The notes under the pieces are model-generated. The model saw only the letters and a program-made list of their open reading frames with translations. It was not told where the DNA came from and searched no databases. The position numbers were made by a program, and so were the translations under genes. A stretch of 64,000 nucleotides of DNA from positions 17,286,693-17,350,692 of the forward strand of contig NC_051088.1 in assembly GCF_901709675.1 (NCBI RefSeq), read 5' to 3'. The DNA is from Syngnathus acus (taxonomy: Eukaryota > Chordata > Actinopteri > Syngnathiformes > Syngnathidae). Positions 23,500-34,298 of this stretch are shown here, piece by piece; within the stretch, counting starts at the first letter, position 1, and the number at the start of each line of letters is the position of its first letter.

Positions 23500-23830
23500 G
23501 TGATTGTGAGAGCGCTGAACATTTGTCCCTGACGGTCCCATCTCATGTCCTGTCCTCCCTTCTGTCGTCTCCTCTCGTCCCCTGCTGTCTCTTTAAGAGG
23601 CATCGACGTCGCAGTGGGCGCACTCGATATGAGCCCTTCATGGCTGCAGGATGCGCTCGGATCCGCATCAGCTGCTGCGTCTTCTCGCCACGCTGCCAGC
23701 GACGCACCAGCCGCAGCCTCGGTATAGTTGTCGTCGTCCCCGTGAGCGGCACGCTCGGGTCCGAGGCTTCTGACACGGTGAGACGCGTTCGCGGTACCCG
23801 CCGCCACACAAACGGCTTTATCGGACACCT
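23500..23830 (+). promoter_or_regulatory. snph: CpG-rich region, probable snph promoter and first exon
   Basis: This is a GC- and CpG-rich patch between AT-rich flanks, upstream of snph on the same strand. Good donors occur after 23720 (GTATAG) and near 23778 (ACACG|GTGAGA). Short ATG frames start at 23630 and 23641, but joining either to the snph acceptor before 24821 meets a stop (TAG) ahead of the real ATG. They are therefore upstream frames rather than coding extensions. The call rests on composition and position only. Confidence 0.4.
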
Positions 23831-24862
23831 CTGCAGGACTCAGCCTTTTCGCCTCTCTATTTTGTGCTCCTTCTGTTTTTCACTACTTAATTGTATTCCA
23901 GGATGCTCTACATATTGTGGCCGCTTTTGGTGCGCTTTTTGTGCCAGATGCTCGCCTCCGCATCCTCAATCACGCGCACGCTTACGTAACACGCTTACGT
24001 ATTTCTCGCCATTAACGCCGTGACCACCTGTTGGTGGATGCTGCTGATGCTGCTATTGCTCATATACGTACAAGAGGCGAGGTGAGATGGATGGAATTGT
24101 GCGTGCGTTCGTTCTCGATCATGAGAGAAATCTCTCGGAACCCCACCACTCAGAAAAGTATTAATACAAAACTAAAGATGATGTCGTCGAAATGTACTCA
24201 CAGCACGACCTATTGTGAAATGAACACAAAGCCATGGTTTGCATGAATGAAAAAGTTGATTGTACCTTTCGCCATTTACTTCATTCATACAGCACATTTC
24301 ATACACAAGGGAAATCAATGTGCTTCACGCAGACAAAGACACAACACGTCAAAGGATTTAAAAACTCAATTAACAATATTAGAAGCAGAGTAAAAACAAC
24401 ACACTGTTCCACAGTCTGAACGGCTACGTCATCCGTCCAAGTCCAAGACATCATCTTGGAGGGAGCGTGACTGTTTGATTGTTCTTGAATCTGCAAAGTT
24501 GTTTTGAGTTTATATTTAACTTTAATCCCACTTAAAAATAGAGCTGAAGACTGTTTTGGTTCATTCAGTTGTTAATTTGCTCTAGTGTAGACAGTGACAT
24601 TGAACTGATCAATATACTGGTTGCTTCATATCATCTGCATTCTGCATAGCTATGATATCAAGTATTTGACCCAAAGTTAACATATCATCACGCTAATAAC
24701 ATAACTGCCGAACTCATTTTTTGCCTAAGTCATTTTTTTTTTTCCAGGAAATGACTCTCCATAATCCAATTTAGTGCCAATCAGATTCTAATACCATAAA
24801 TGCATTTACTATTTTTCAGAGTCTAGCTGGAAGGACTCCGAGCCTCCTTTACTAGAGGCAGC

Positions 24863-26904
24863 ATGTCCTTAACGCTCACCCCAAGCAGGAAACCTTCATC
24901 AGGTCAGCACAGGTATGGTCACATCCTGCTTGCTCATCCAAACAATGTTTAGGATACATCAACCCAATATTGTCGTTTTCACAACAAGGCGCTCTGCAGG
25001 AGCGAGTGGTAGCAGCGGACGATGCAACCCTAGTGACATGTCCAGCACCAGCAACTACTCGCTGAAGGTCAAGGCGACAGAGGGAAGCCTCACGCCTCGG
25101 ATGTATCCTAGTACGCCGAGGTACAAAGTTGCTAATCAGGGGATTTTCTTTGGCATAATATGATGAGTCATGGGGGCAGGCTGTGCATTTTCCACCTATC
25201 AACATTAAGCTCTTCCCCACATAGAAAATAAAATAAACGCCAAAAATCTACCCAAAACATGGTGTCGCCATTGTTTTTTCTCCTCAGGCGTCAGGCAAAG
25301 CATACGGTGTGTAGCGACAACCATGGGATCAGGCCTCCCGCCCCAGAGCAATACCTCACTCCCCTGCAGCAGAAAGAAGTGTGCATACGTCATCTGCGAG
25401 CCAGACTGAGGGACAACGTGGAGCGATTACATCACAGGTCAGTCATATCAAATACATCCGTCAGTCGTTTACAAACCTTATGTACAATATAAATTAAGAT
25501 TTAACATACTGTGTCAGCCTCTCTACTGTAAATCTTGATTTTTTTACTCTGCCATGAAAGCCGACAGGTTTTTGTGTTGACTCAAAATAAGACATTTGCA
25601 AACATCTGCTTTTATTTTGGAATACAATGATTTTTTTTGCCAATTTTCTCACAGCTGTTATGGAATCATAACTAATTTATGTTTGCGCATTCTAAGCGCT
25701 ATATTTTTCAAAAGATGAAAAACAGAAACTATTGCCCTGGCACCTGTTGTTTACCAGCAATACAAAAGGTTCGTAAAAAAATTCATGTACTTTCCATATT
25801 CTCGTGTTACACCACAGGGACTACGAAATAGATGAGTTGAGGACTCAGCTATACAGGATGCAGGAAGACTGGATTGAAGAAGAATGCCACCGCGTGGAGG
25901 CCCAGTTGGCCCTCAAAGAAGCCCGCAAGGAAATTCAGCACCTGCAAGAAGTGGTGGAGTCTGTCAGGTCCAATCTGGGTAAGCAAGACCACGACCATAA
26001 GCCATGCATGAGGTCACAGGACCCGAGGCCCAGCGGGAGGTCTCGCTCCTGCGGCTGCTCCCCCGCCAGCACTTTGACCCGAAGCAGACACCTGAGCGCC
26101 GAGGCCGCGCCGACCGAGTCGAACCGATCGTCATGCCACCTGCTGCTGGAGGCCGGACTCCTCACGGAGCGCACGCCGCGGCGAGACCGCGCCGAAGGGA
26201 CTGCGCTGCCCTACGCCGCGTGTGACCGGCTGTGCCGAGGGGGCGCGGTATCCGTCTCGCACTCCTGCCACTCTCTGTCCGGAAGCTGCTACCTCCCTCA
26301 TCATCACTTGTTCCTGCACTTACCTCAGGAGGAGCCCCCGGAAACTATTGCCTCGGCTTCGACGGCACCCGCCGATCCTGTCCCGAGTGCTCCGGCTAGG
26401 AGAAAGCCAGAAGTACGCTCGCAGGCCTGCAGCCCGACCATGACTTGGCGGTCACGTGAGGACAGCGGCCCAGAGGAGCTGAGCGTCATTTCCGTGCCGT
26501 CGGCGGACACGAGCCCCGCGGATCCCTTCGTCACTCCGACGACTTTGCTTCCTCTGTCTCCTCCAGAGATCCCCCACGTGCGCCAACCCCACTCCGCGGC
26601 CCCCCACAGGCAGGAAGCAGCCATCTTGGAGACAGAGGAGGACTGCAAAGATGAAGGGGGAAATGATGATGCGCCTCAGAGGTGCCACTGGAGCCCTTAC
26701 TTCCTGGTGGATCTGTTGGCCTTGGCTGCGCCGGTGGTTCCGACTGTGGCGTGGCTGTGTCGCGGATCACCTCAGGATATTGCGCCCGTCTATCACATCG
26801 GCTCCTTGCTGAGAGGTTGCTGTGCCGTGGCCTTGCATTCGCTCCGTCGGAGAGGCGGCGGGCCGGGACGCGGACGAGCCAGCGTGAGTGGAACGCCCAT
26901 CTGA
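24863..26904 (+). CDS. snph: Syntaphilin
   Basis: Four coding exons: 24863-24912, 24989-25120, 25288-25437, 25818-26904; 472 aa (human 494-538). Syntaphilin anchors axonal mitochondria to microtubules. The diagnostic block is residues about 69-160: CSDNHGIRPP, EQYLTPLQQKEVCIRHL, RMQEDWIEEECHRVEAQLA and LKEARKEI, shared by SNPH and syntabulin. The C-terminus has the outer-mitochondrial-membrane anchor: a hydrophobic segment at 406-425 (DLLALAAPVVPTVAWLC) and GSLLRGCCAVALHSL after it. The choice of snph over syntabulin rests on its position between rad21l1 and fkbp1a. Oddity: after residue 164 the conserved coiled-coil stretch KYFVDINIQNKKLE is absent, and the frame runs straight into a low-complexity Ser/Pro/Cys-rich region. 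A donor-like GGTAAGC sits exactly at that point. Confidence 0.92.
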
Positions 26905-27279
26905 CTTGGAATCTCAACTGTCCAGGCTTTCTCAAACTTAACACGCTTTTGGCATGGGCTGCTCTTGTCACATTTAGTAGCTTCAAAGAATATGTCAGAG
27001 AATTGGTGTGAATTTATGGGGGGTTACTTATTTGCACACAGAGAAAAATCATTCTCAAAGATAAAAGTGGACCCCCGCTATTTACAGGAGAGAGCGATTG
27101 CAACTCAAAACACTCATCTTTTCCCCATTGTAATGAATGGAAATGCAATTACATTCCAGCCTCCTCTCCTCAAAACCGATTTTCTTCCAGAATTGACTTG
27201 ACTTCCAGAATGTTTTTTTTTATATATCCAGAAACATAATATAATATTGTCCATCCATACAGTTTGCCGCCCAAAGACT

Positions 27280-27327
27280 GATTTAGCACGCCTGTGACCC
27301 TCATGAGGGTCACAGGCGTGCTAAATC
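27280..27327. repeat. Perfect 48-bp palindrome
   Basis: The arm GATTTAGCACGCCTGTGACC plus CTCA is followed immediately by its exact reverse complement, with no spacer and no mismatch. Similarity continues outward with a 2-base bulge (GACTG against CTCAGAC). It lies about 375 bp after the snph stop. Confidence 0.97.
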
Positions 27328-27905
27328 TCAGACAATATTTTTCCATAGATGTTGAGATTGACAAAGGGTGGTCATGGTCACCCCTGGCAACCACATAGCT
27401 CCGCCCCTGGGTCCAAGCAAAATGCTATTCAAGCAAATTGCTGGAGTGCTCCAGTTCAGTTGTATTGAACTTATGTACAATACATTTGCATCTAATCTTT
27501 CAGAATGGTTTGTTTTCAACCATTAAGGTATAATGTTTATTACACTTTTCTGTTCTACTATGTATATTTTTCATTCTCATAGTATAGTTTTTGTAATTTT
27601 ATTTTACAGTATTTACTTAGCTGATGTTTTACTGTTTTGAGAATTTTTTTCCCATAAGATTTTGGGTGAACTCAAAATTGTGTGACTTTTTCGGACTCTA
27701 CTGTGCGCTTTGTCCTGTCTACAATTTTATTTGTGCAAGAAAATCAGATTTTTTCAATTTCAGTTTAGTGGAAACATTTTCTCCCCAGACGTACGTAGTT
27801 TATGATCCCCTAAATAGACAAATCATCACTTGTCATGTACAGTATTTTCTTTTCAAGAGCATTTCCTGCGGGAACATTTCTTTATAAATATTTAATAGCT
27901 TGCAT

Positions 27906-27911
27906 AATAAA
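27906..27911 (+). terminator. Candidate poly(A) signal of snph
   Basis: AATAAA about 1 kb after the snph stop. It is the clearest signal on this strand, but others may be used. Confidence 0.35.
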
Positions 27912-29943
27912 AAACTTTACAGGGACTTAACAGTGGCAACAAAGCATAGGAGGAGCTAACTTGTCATTTTCCATGGAAATACTTGACCAACGTGTGTGTG
28001 GACTGAAGGTTATACAAGGTCATGTTGTGATCCGTGAATGTATGAATGCAAAAGGCTTTGTCTAAGGATTTTTAAGATAATGTTTTGGGTCTATTTTTGA
28101 ACTTTGTATATATAAAGAAAGTGCGAATGTGTTAACATAGGACAAGAGAAGACAGAGTGAGGTAAAGTTCCTGCTGAATTAGCAAATCCTAAGCACGTAA
28201 TAAAATATGTACAATAACTAGTTTGAACCTTATGCAAAGAAATATATATTTTTGTTTTCAGGGGTAGTTTGCTAGCTCAATTCAACTTAAAGGTTGGATC
28301 TGCACGTTGCACAAAAACAGAATCTTTTTTTGGTTGAAATATAAATGTACTGTATATCTTTAACTTGCAAGGGTACGATTGCTCCTTAAATCTGATCTGT
28401 CCTATTCCTACAAAGCAATGAGACGCTTGTACAGACTGTACTCTTTTATTGTCAAGAGTAAGAAAGAGAATGTAACATCCACAGCTTGTAACACACAACT
28501 CCTTAAAATAAACGCAATCACAAATTGCAAGGTGCCTCGTGGGTAAGTTTTCATGCAACAAACCTTTTGCCACAAACGTTTTTCGGGGGGCAGGGGTACA
28601 TTTTCCCCACATAAATTTTTTTTTTTTTTTTTTTTAGAGCAAACCAAGACAAAAAGCGTCCAACTGTGAGTGTCTGAGCGCTAAAATCATCGTGCTCTCA
28701 TAAATAAATGTCGCTGGCAAAAATTGTGGAGAGCTGTAGGCAACTCTGTTTGTGTGCTTGATTTGAGGATGTCAAGTGATGAGACGTCCTTGTGTCATGT
28801 CGCCGGTTAACTAAGTGCCATGGCCACTCGTAAAACAGCTGCACGTCAAAACAATTCCTTTTGAAAAAACACATTAAGACCAGTGTTGTAGAAAGGCCAC
28901 ACGAGGAATGAAACTGATTCAGAACTTCAGAACAAAGAAAAAGCATGTAAATGTCAAAAATCAAACAAAACATGAAAATACATTGCAGTATGTCTAGGAT
29001 GGGATGAGGTTGGACTGAGTAGAAGGTCCAAACTAGAAGGAAGTGGTATGCATATGAAAAGGAGAGTGGACAGGTGAAGGTATAGACATAGTAGGTCCTA
29101 TGCAGGAGTCATCTGGATTTTCCTCCATGTTCCCATGATAGGATTTGACCTGCAGTCAACACAAAAGCAGCACGATACAGGTGACAGTAAAGATTTCTGC
29201 CTCATTATAAAATCATACGTGCGACACCCAGATCAATGTTTGGTCACCAGGCATGTTGACTGCACGCTGTTGCAGGTGCATGCACTCATTCAGGGAGAAA
29301 TACAGAGAAAGAAAAAAAGATGGTTGAAGTGTTGACTCTACAGCTGGGGTGACAGACACTGTGGTGCCTGCGGGCATCAAGTAGCCCCCTCAGGACCACA
29401 TGAGTAGGCTGTTTCAACAATAGCTCAAGAGTGTGAAAATGTGTGTGTTGTTTTGTTTTTTTTTAAAACGAAAATGCTGCAAATGATAAATTCAAGTATG
29501 GTTTTGTTGCATTGAGCATTAATGCAGATTAACAATTTTTTTTTTTCGATTGTCATTTTTTTCCAATTGCGGAGAATAATAATTTTGCTTGATTGCACAG
29601 CCCAACTCAAGTGTGTTGTTTTCGCTGGCAAAATCACGACTGTGGCTCTTACGTCACCTCATTTCATGGACCGAAAAACGATGGGGAGAGATTTGTCAAA
29701 ACTAATGTTCCTCGAGAGGAACCTCCTATGCAGAGTTTAAGATCAACAAACACAGGAAGTGGCTGAGCGAAGGGTAGAGACACGCACACGCATGTCACGT
29801 CACCTGACACGCTCTAACAGTCACTCATGGATGGAGGCAAAAAAATCTTGAGGCTCGTATCTTGGAATGTTCGTAAGTATAGGTGTTCGTAAGTAGACGT
29901 TACATGTTTTTGCCTGCAGTATTTATATTCAAGAAAAAAAGTG

Positions 29944-29949
29944 TTTATT
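29944..29949 (-). terminator. Candidate poly(A) signal of fkbp1a
   Basis: TTTATT on the plus strand (AATAAA on minus), 129 bp after the fkbp1a stop. FKBP1A transcripts in other vertebrates have long 3' UTRs, so a more distal site (for example TTTATT near 28444) is possible. Confidence 0.3.
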
Positions 29950-30077
29950 TTTATCCAAATATCCGATCAAATCAAATATTAGATCAAATTTTCAGTAGGA
30001 TATCGGAACACCAAAATATTTTGTCTCACCCTGGCAAGTTGCACGGAACGAGGCAAAGCGGCGAAGACGCTTCAGCC

Positions 30078-33000
30078 CTACTCCAGTCCCAGCAACTCCA
30101 CGTCGAAGATGAGCGTAGCGTTTGGGGGGATGACCCCTGGGTGGCCCTTGCTGCCGTAAGCGTAGTCCGGCGAGCAGATCAGCTTGGCTCGCTGACCTAC
30201 GCTCATCTGTGGAGGTGGAGAGAAGGTTACAGGCGGGTTCACCATTGTGCAGGGAGAAAGGCTCCGCTCAACTCCTCACCTGAGCGACTCCTTCTTCCCA
30301 GCCACGGATGACCTCCTGGTGTCCTATCTTGAACTTGAAAGGCTTCGCTCGGCCCCTCGAGGAGTCAAACACTTTCCCGTCATCCAGTGTTCCTGACCAC
30401 AGAGAAGGTGTGTGTCACACCCATACTGTTCACGAAGCTCTCTATACAAAAAGTCAAGCCAACTGCTCCAACAACTGCTTCTATCATCAAACTGTTGCCA
30501 CTGACATCAACCGGACAACGTCATCCTAACATCAAGTTCAATTGCAACTTAAGTAACATCTAATGTTTGATTATGTCGGCCTTTTGCCCCTGCATGCAGA
30601 TTGTCCTTATAGTCAAATGACAGTGACATTTTGAAATCAAAATCATCTTCACAAATCAAATGACTTGATCGCCACCTTGACAAGTGACGTAATTTTGACG
30701 CAATCGCGGTATTGTCAATGGGTCATTCCACCAAACCGATGCCATTTGCGCCCCCAGGAAATAAAATACATGAAAATGCATTTTTCTTGCACATTGTGTT
30801 GTGATGGCCAAAGTTCATGCATTTGCTATTTTTTTAACATTTATTAATGACACTGATCATGTCTTATAGTGGGACTAAAATAGTTTCATTTATCGTCGAC
30901 ATATTAATTTATTTCAATCAGAAATGTGATATTGACATTGTTTGACGAGTTGGCTAAACGAATCGATAGTTCTGAGAACTCTTTTGCAACCAGACTCTTC
31001 CGAAGATCCTTCAAACACATCAGATCCGTGATAAGTGGCGTAACGTTTACATCCTCAACACTTGGCTTGTTATCGCTGATTAGTTATTAACGTAGTTTCA
31101 CTATCTAACTAACACCGCCCCCCCCTTCTCCCCGAGAACAACAATGAGCTTACATGAAAACCAATTTGACAGAACAATTTTTTTTCTAGGGCAGGAGTGA
31201 TGTGCATTCCAGCTCATTTAGGTGAACTGAATCTCTAGAATCAGTTCACCCAAAGGATTCGTTCAAACGAATCGTTCAATGAATCCCCCAATCCTACCAC
31301 CCCACCCACTCACACACACACTGATACGTTTTTTTTTTTTTTTTTTTTACATCCAGTGGAAACAACCCATACACAAACAATACAACCACACAACCCCGCT
31401 AAATTATTATATACAATAATTGGCTCGGGTAATTAACACATTTCTTTCTATAATACAACACTTACACACTCAATAGTCTCTCACCCGGTTGTGAACGGGA
31501 AATTGCGTCACTGACTCGTTCATGAACGGGAAATTACGTCACTTACTCGTAAAGTCCCTCCTCCATCTATCGCTCGCTGGCGCTGCTGATTGGTCGTTCG
31601 CGAAGATTGACGAGTGAGTGACAGACAGCATTGCCGCTATGCCATTGCCAGCCGACACACTTTATGCCGACATTTAATCTTTTAATTTTGTTTTTGTTGG
31701 CTTGTAGTTGATGGTGTTATTATATATCGAATGTGTTTGTGTTTGAATAAAAGGTTGGAAAAAAAAAACTTTATGCCGACATTTGTTAATTTTGGGGACA
31801 CCAACTCATATAACAACGTAAAACACATACGTACATATTGTCATATAAAGCAGTTAACCAAATGTCTGATTTTTACGTTTTGATTGGCGAATATAAAAAC
31901 AAGGAATAAAACACCAGACAAGTTATAACTTAAATGTTTATTAAAATAATAATAATAATAATTAAAGTACATCTCAAACCAGCAATCTAATGTGAAACTG
32001 CAGTCGATACGTTGGATAACAATATTTAGGCATATATATGCATACATGTTATTTAAAACCTACTGTAAGTAAATCGTAAATCTACATTGTGGTTTACATA
32101 GTTCACGCCAGGAGACGCAACACGTCCACTGACTGATCCGTTGATGCACAAGAAGGCAGTTCACTCATTGACTCGTTAGCGAATGGGAAAGCCAGGATTC
32201 GTTCCCTCACTGATCCGTTCTCACGGTGAACTGGAAATGCGAATCACTCACTCACTGATTCGTTCACTCATAGATTCGTTCGTTGGTGAACGGGAAATAC
32301 AATTCACGACTCGTTCGTGAACGGGAAGTTACGTCACTGACTCGTAAAGTCCCTCCTCCATCTAACGCTCGCTGACGCTGCTGATTGGCTGATTTTCTTC
32401 TTCGTTTTGTTTTACGGCGAGGTAGCACCAGCTTCAATGGGCATTACTGACGTCTACTGGTTGAAGTTATATATGAAAGGAAAAAAAGAACGAATCACTT
32501 TAGGAAGAGATTCGTTCACTCTCGTTCACTGAAAGGATTCGTTCCTTTTGAACGAATCGTTCACTCACGAGCCAACACTATAGGGCAGCATTGCAGCTGG
32601 TTAGCCCATTAGCTTAAGTTAGCCGCCTAGCTTAACGCGGGCCGATTGGCAAAAAGCTAGGCTCCTGCTAACTCACCCAAACCATAAAAAAAACAACTAA
32701 TACACACTTCAATTAAACATAAGATCATTAAATATAAACGTTAGCGACCCAGTGATTTCTCACCAAAAAGCCATAATGACTTCACGCTTGACCACTAGCC
32801 AAAGAGGAAACCTTCCGCCGCGCACCACAATACCAAGTGGAAACAAACCAACCCAGTTCACGACAAGAATGCATTAAGCCAAAACGTCGGAAGCAAACAA
32901 TGGTAGGATAATCATTATTACTATTATTATTCAAAGGCCAAACGGTTAAGTTTGTCGCTCTTGTAGCCGCGACCCTTACTCACCAGTGTAGTGCACCACG

Positions 33001-33165
33001 ACGCGCTGCCCCTTCTTGGGAAACGTTTGTCCTGCAGACACGCACGGGACAGCACCGTCGGAATAGACAAAAACCACCACCACAACAACAAACCGATTTG
33101 GCAAAAAGATAAGGCGAGCTCGACCTACCGTCCCCCGCCTTGATGGTTTCAATTAGCACTCCCAT
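30078..33165 (-). CDS. fkbp1a: FK506-binding protein 1A (FKBP12)
   Basis: Four exons on the minus strand: 33129-33165, 32984-33031, 30280-30392, 30078-30206; 108 aa, exactly the FKBP12 length, with no indel against human. It is a peptidyl-prolyl cis-trans isomerase that binds FK506 and rapamycin and stabilises ryanodine and TGF-beta type I receptors in the cytosol. Binding-pocket residues are kept: HYTG Tyr, VFDSS Phe and Asp, EVIRGWEEG with its Trp, DYAYG Tyr, GHPG His and Ile, and FDVELL Phe. [12 protein letters not shown] points to FKBP1A rather than FKBP1B (KGFEEGAAQ). Small changes are SSRGRAKPF instead of SSRDRNKPF, and a terminal LLGLE. Synteny with snph supports the call. Intron 2 (30393-32983) is rich in transposons. 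Confidence 0.96.
31222..31251. repeat. Short inverted repeat
   Basis: GGTGAACTGA and its reverse complement TCAGTTCACC are separated by 10 bp, at the left edge of the GATTCGTT repeat cluster. Confidence 0.8.
31659..31784 (+). mobile_element. Retroposed 3'-end fragment with poly(A) and 17-bp TSD
   Basis: A 92-bp insert (31676-31767) is flanked by an identical 17-bp direct repeat, ACTTTATGCCGACATTT, at 31659-31675 and 31768-31784. The insert carries AATAAA at 31746-31751 and ends in A10. This is the pattern of a LINE-mobilised, 5'-truncated transcript end. The source gene is not recognised. Confidence 0.8.
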
Positions 33166-33325
33166 GTTCGCGATTCCTCGGCCGTTCCGTTTCGACCACC
33201 GTGCGAAGAGCGGAAGCAGGGGGATGCACAGTTTGCACACGCGCAGGCGCAGGCGTGCGTGCGCCCACACGCGCAAATCTGGGGTTATTGTTTATCTTTT
33301 GTGGGAAGCGCACACGCGCACGCGT
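33166..33325 (-). promoter_or_regulatory. fkbp1a: CpG-rich promoter region of fkbp1a
   Basis: Immediately upstream of the fkbp1a ATG on the minus strand, CpG density rises sharply (GCGCAGGCGCAGGCG, CACGCGCACGCG). NRF1-like GCGCAGGCGC words occur near 33241. The call rests on composition and position only. Confidence 0.4.
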
Positions 33326-33518
33326 ACATTTGGAACTTAAGCCTTTCAGAATGGATGGATACTTTTAAAAGTACAATTCCACATCAACCCTGAAAAAAAA
33401 CAATCAAAAGAATGGACACGTTTTGTATAATGATCGCACTTTTCCATATTTCACAACTTACTCAAGTTATTCAAACAATTTCCAAATTCCAAATGTTCCG
33501 TTCAACATTGGAAACTAT

Positions 33519-34290
33519 TAGGGGTGTAACGATTCATCGATACACATCGATTAATCGATATAATGCTCTACGATTTATTGGCATCGATGCTAAACGTAAA
33601 CACCGATTTATATCGCCGTGTTTGACCTCGGACATTAGACGCGACTTTATTTTGAAATCCAGTTCATTGTTGCTTGCTTCCTCTTTCCGGGAGCAGTACG
33701 CGGCGTGCTGTGTTGTGAGCAGAGCAGGCACGTGAAAGGGGAGCCGACAACTACGCGGCTCCTGGGCTGGTGCTATGGCTAGTGTCCAAGAAGACGAGGA
33801 AATTCGCTGCCCTTTGGGCTTCAAGTCATTCGTTTGGAAGCACTTTGGATTCCAAAGAAAAGATGGCTCAACGGACAATTAAAATTATTGTAAATAAATA
33901 GTTCAGTAATGCACTTTAAAGTTAATGGTATTACAAAAAAAGAAAGAATATTCATTTTTCTTTACTTATATGAGAAAAAATATAGGAATTCGATAAAGTT
34001 CAGTGTTAAAATAAGCACTTTGTATACTACAATACTCTTGTAATTTCCTAAATAAAGAGTTTGCAGTACCTTGTTGATTTTGCGTATGAATTGTTATAAA
34101 TCAGGATATTGTTCTATATTTTTTATTTAAAAAAAATAATTAAAAATAAAAATATCGATCGTGGAGCACTATATCGTGATGTATCGTGAATGAATCACAG
34201 CAGGCTTTAAGATATCGGCAATAATCGTATCGTGGTCCTTTGTATCGATATGATATCGTATCGTGACAAAACCCGCGATTTACACCCCTA
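33519..34290 (+). mobile_element. hAT element with perfect TSD and a transposase start
   Basis: A 772-bp element starts TAGGGGTGTAA and ends TTACACCCCTA, an 11-bp inverted match. Its perfect 8-bp duplication GAAACTAT is at 33511-33518 and 34291-34298. Both ends carry sub-terminal ATCGAT/ATCGTATCG repeats. The middle has a GC-richer exon-like part with the start of a transposase (33775-33882). The rest of the transposase is deleted, so it is non-autonomous. Confidence 0.92.
33775..33882 (+). pseudogene. hAT transposase N-terminus (BED-finger start)
   Basis: A 35-aa frame beginning MASVQEDEEIRC and containing SFVWKHFGF, the opening of a BED zinc finger as in hAT transposases. It stops at TAA before the finger's Cys and His ligands. 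Confidence 0.7.
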
Positions 34291-34298
34291 GAAACTAT

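Larger units (their letters stand above)
26905..30077. other. Convergent intergenic region, snph to fkbp1a
   Basis: It holds the 3' UTRs of snph (+) and fkbp1a (-). It contains the palindrome at 27280-27327 and repeat-like stretches near 27048-27150 (GTGGACCCCCGCTATTTAC) and 29845-29900. Poly(T) runs lie near 28618 and 29540. No other gene is recognised. Confidence 0.5.
30870..32580. repeat. Repeat cluster in fkbp1a intron, built on GATTCGTTCACTC units
   Basis: Many copies of ATTCGTTCACTC, GACTCGTTCGTGAACGGG and related words occur in both orientations between about 31220 and 32575. The block AAAGTCCCTCCTCCATCTA with CGCTCGCTG following occurs at 31550 and again at 32346. The cluster ends GAACGAATCGTTCACTCACG. 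It looks like one or two copies of a non-autonomous DNA transposon; I see no coding frame and no certain ends. Confidence 0.6.

Noticed and set aside
23523-24023. Long open frames in the CpG-rich region upstream of snph
   Set aside because: Several frames on both strands are open because of composition; joined to the snph acceptor they meet a stop, so they are 5' UTR or upstream frames.
24863-26904. Syntabulin (sybu) rather than syntaphilin
   Set aside because: The conserved block is shared, but the neighbours rad21l1 and fkbp1a are those of SNPH.
30078-33165. FKBP1B instead of FKBP1A
   Set aside because: [11 protein letters not shown] resembles FKBP1B, but [20 protein letters not shown] and the snph-fam110a neighbourhood favour FKBP1A.
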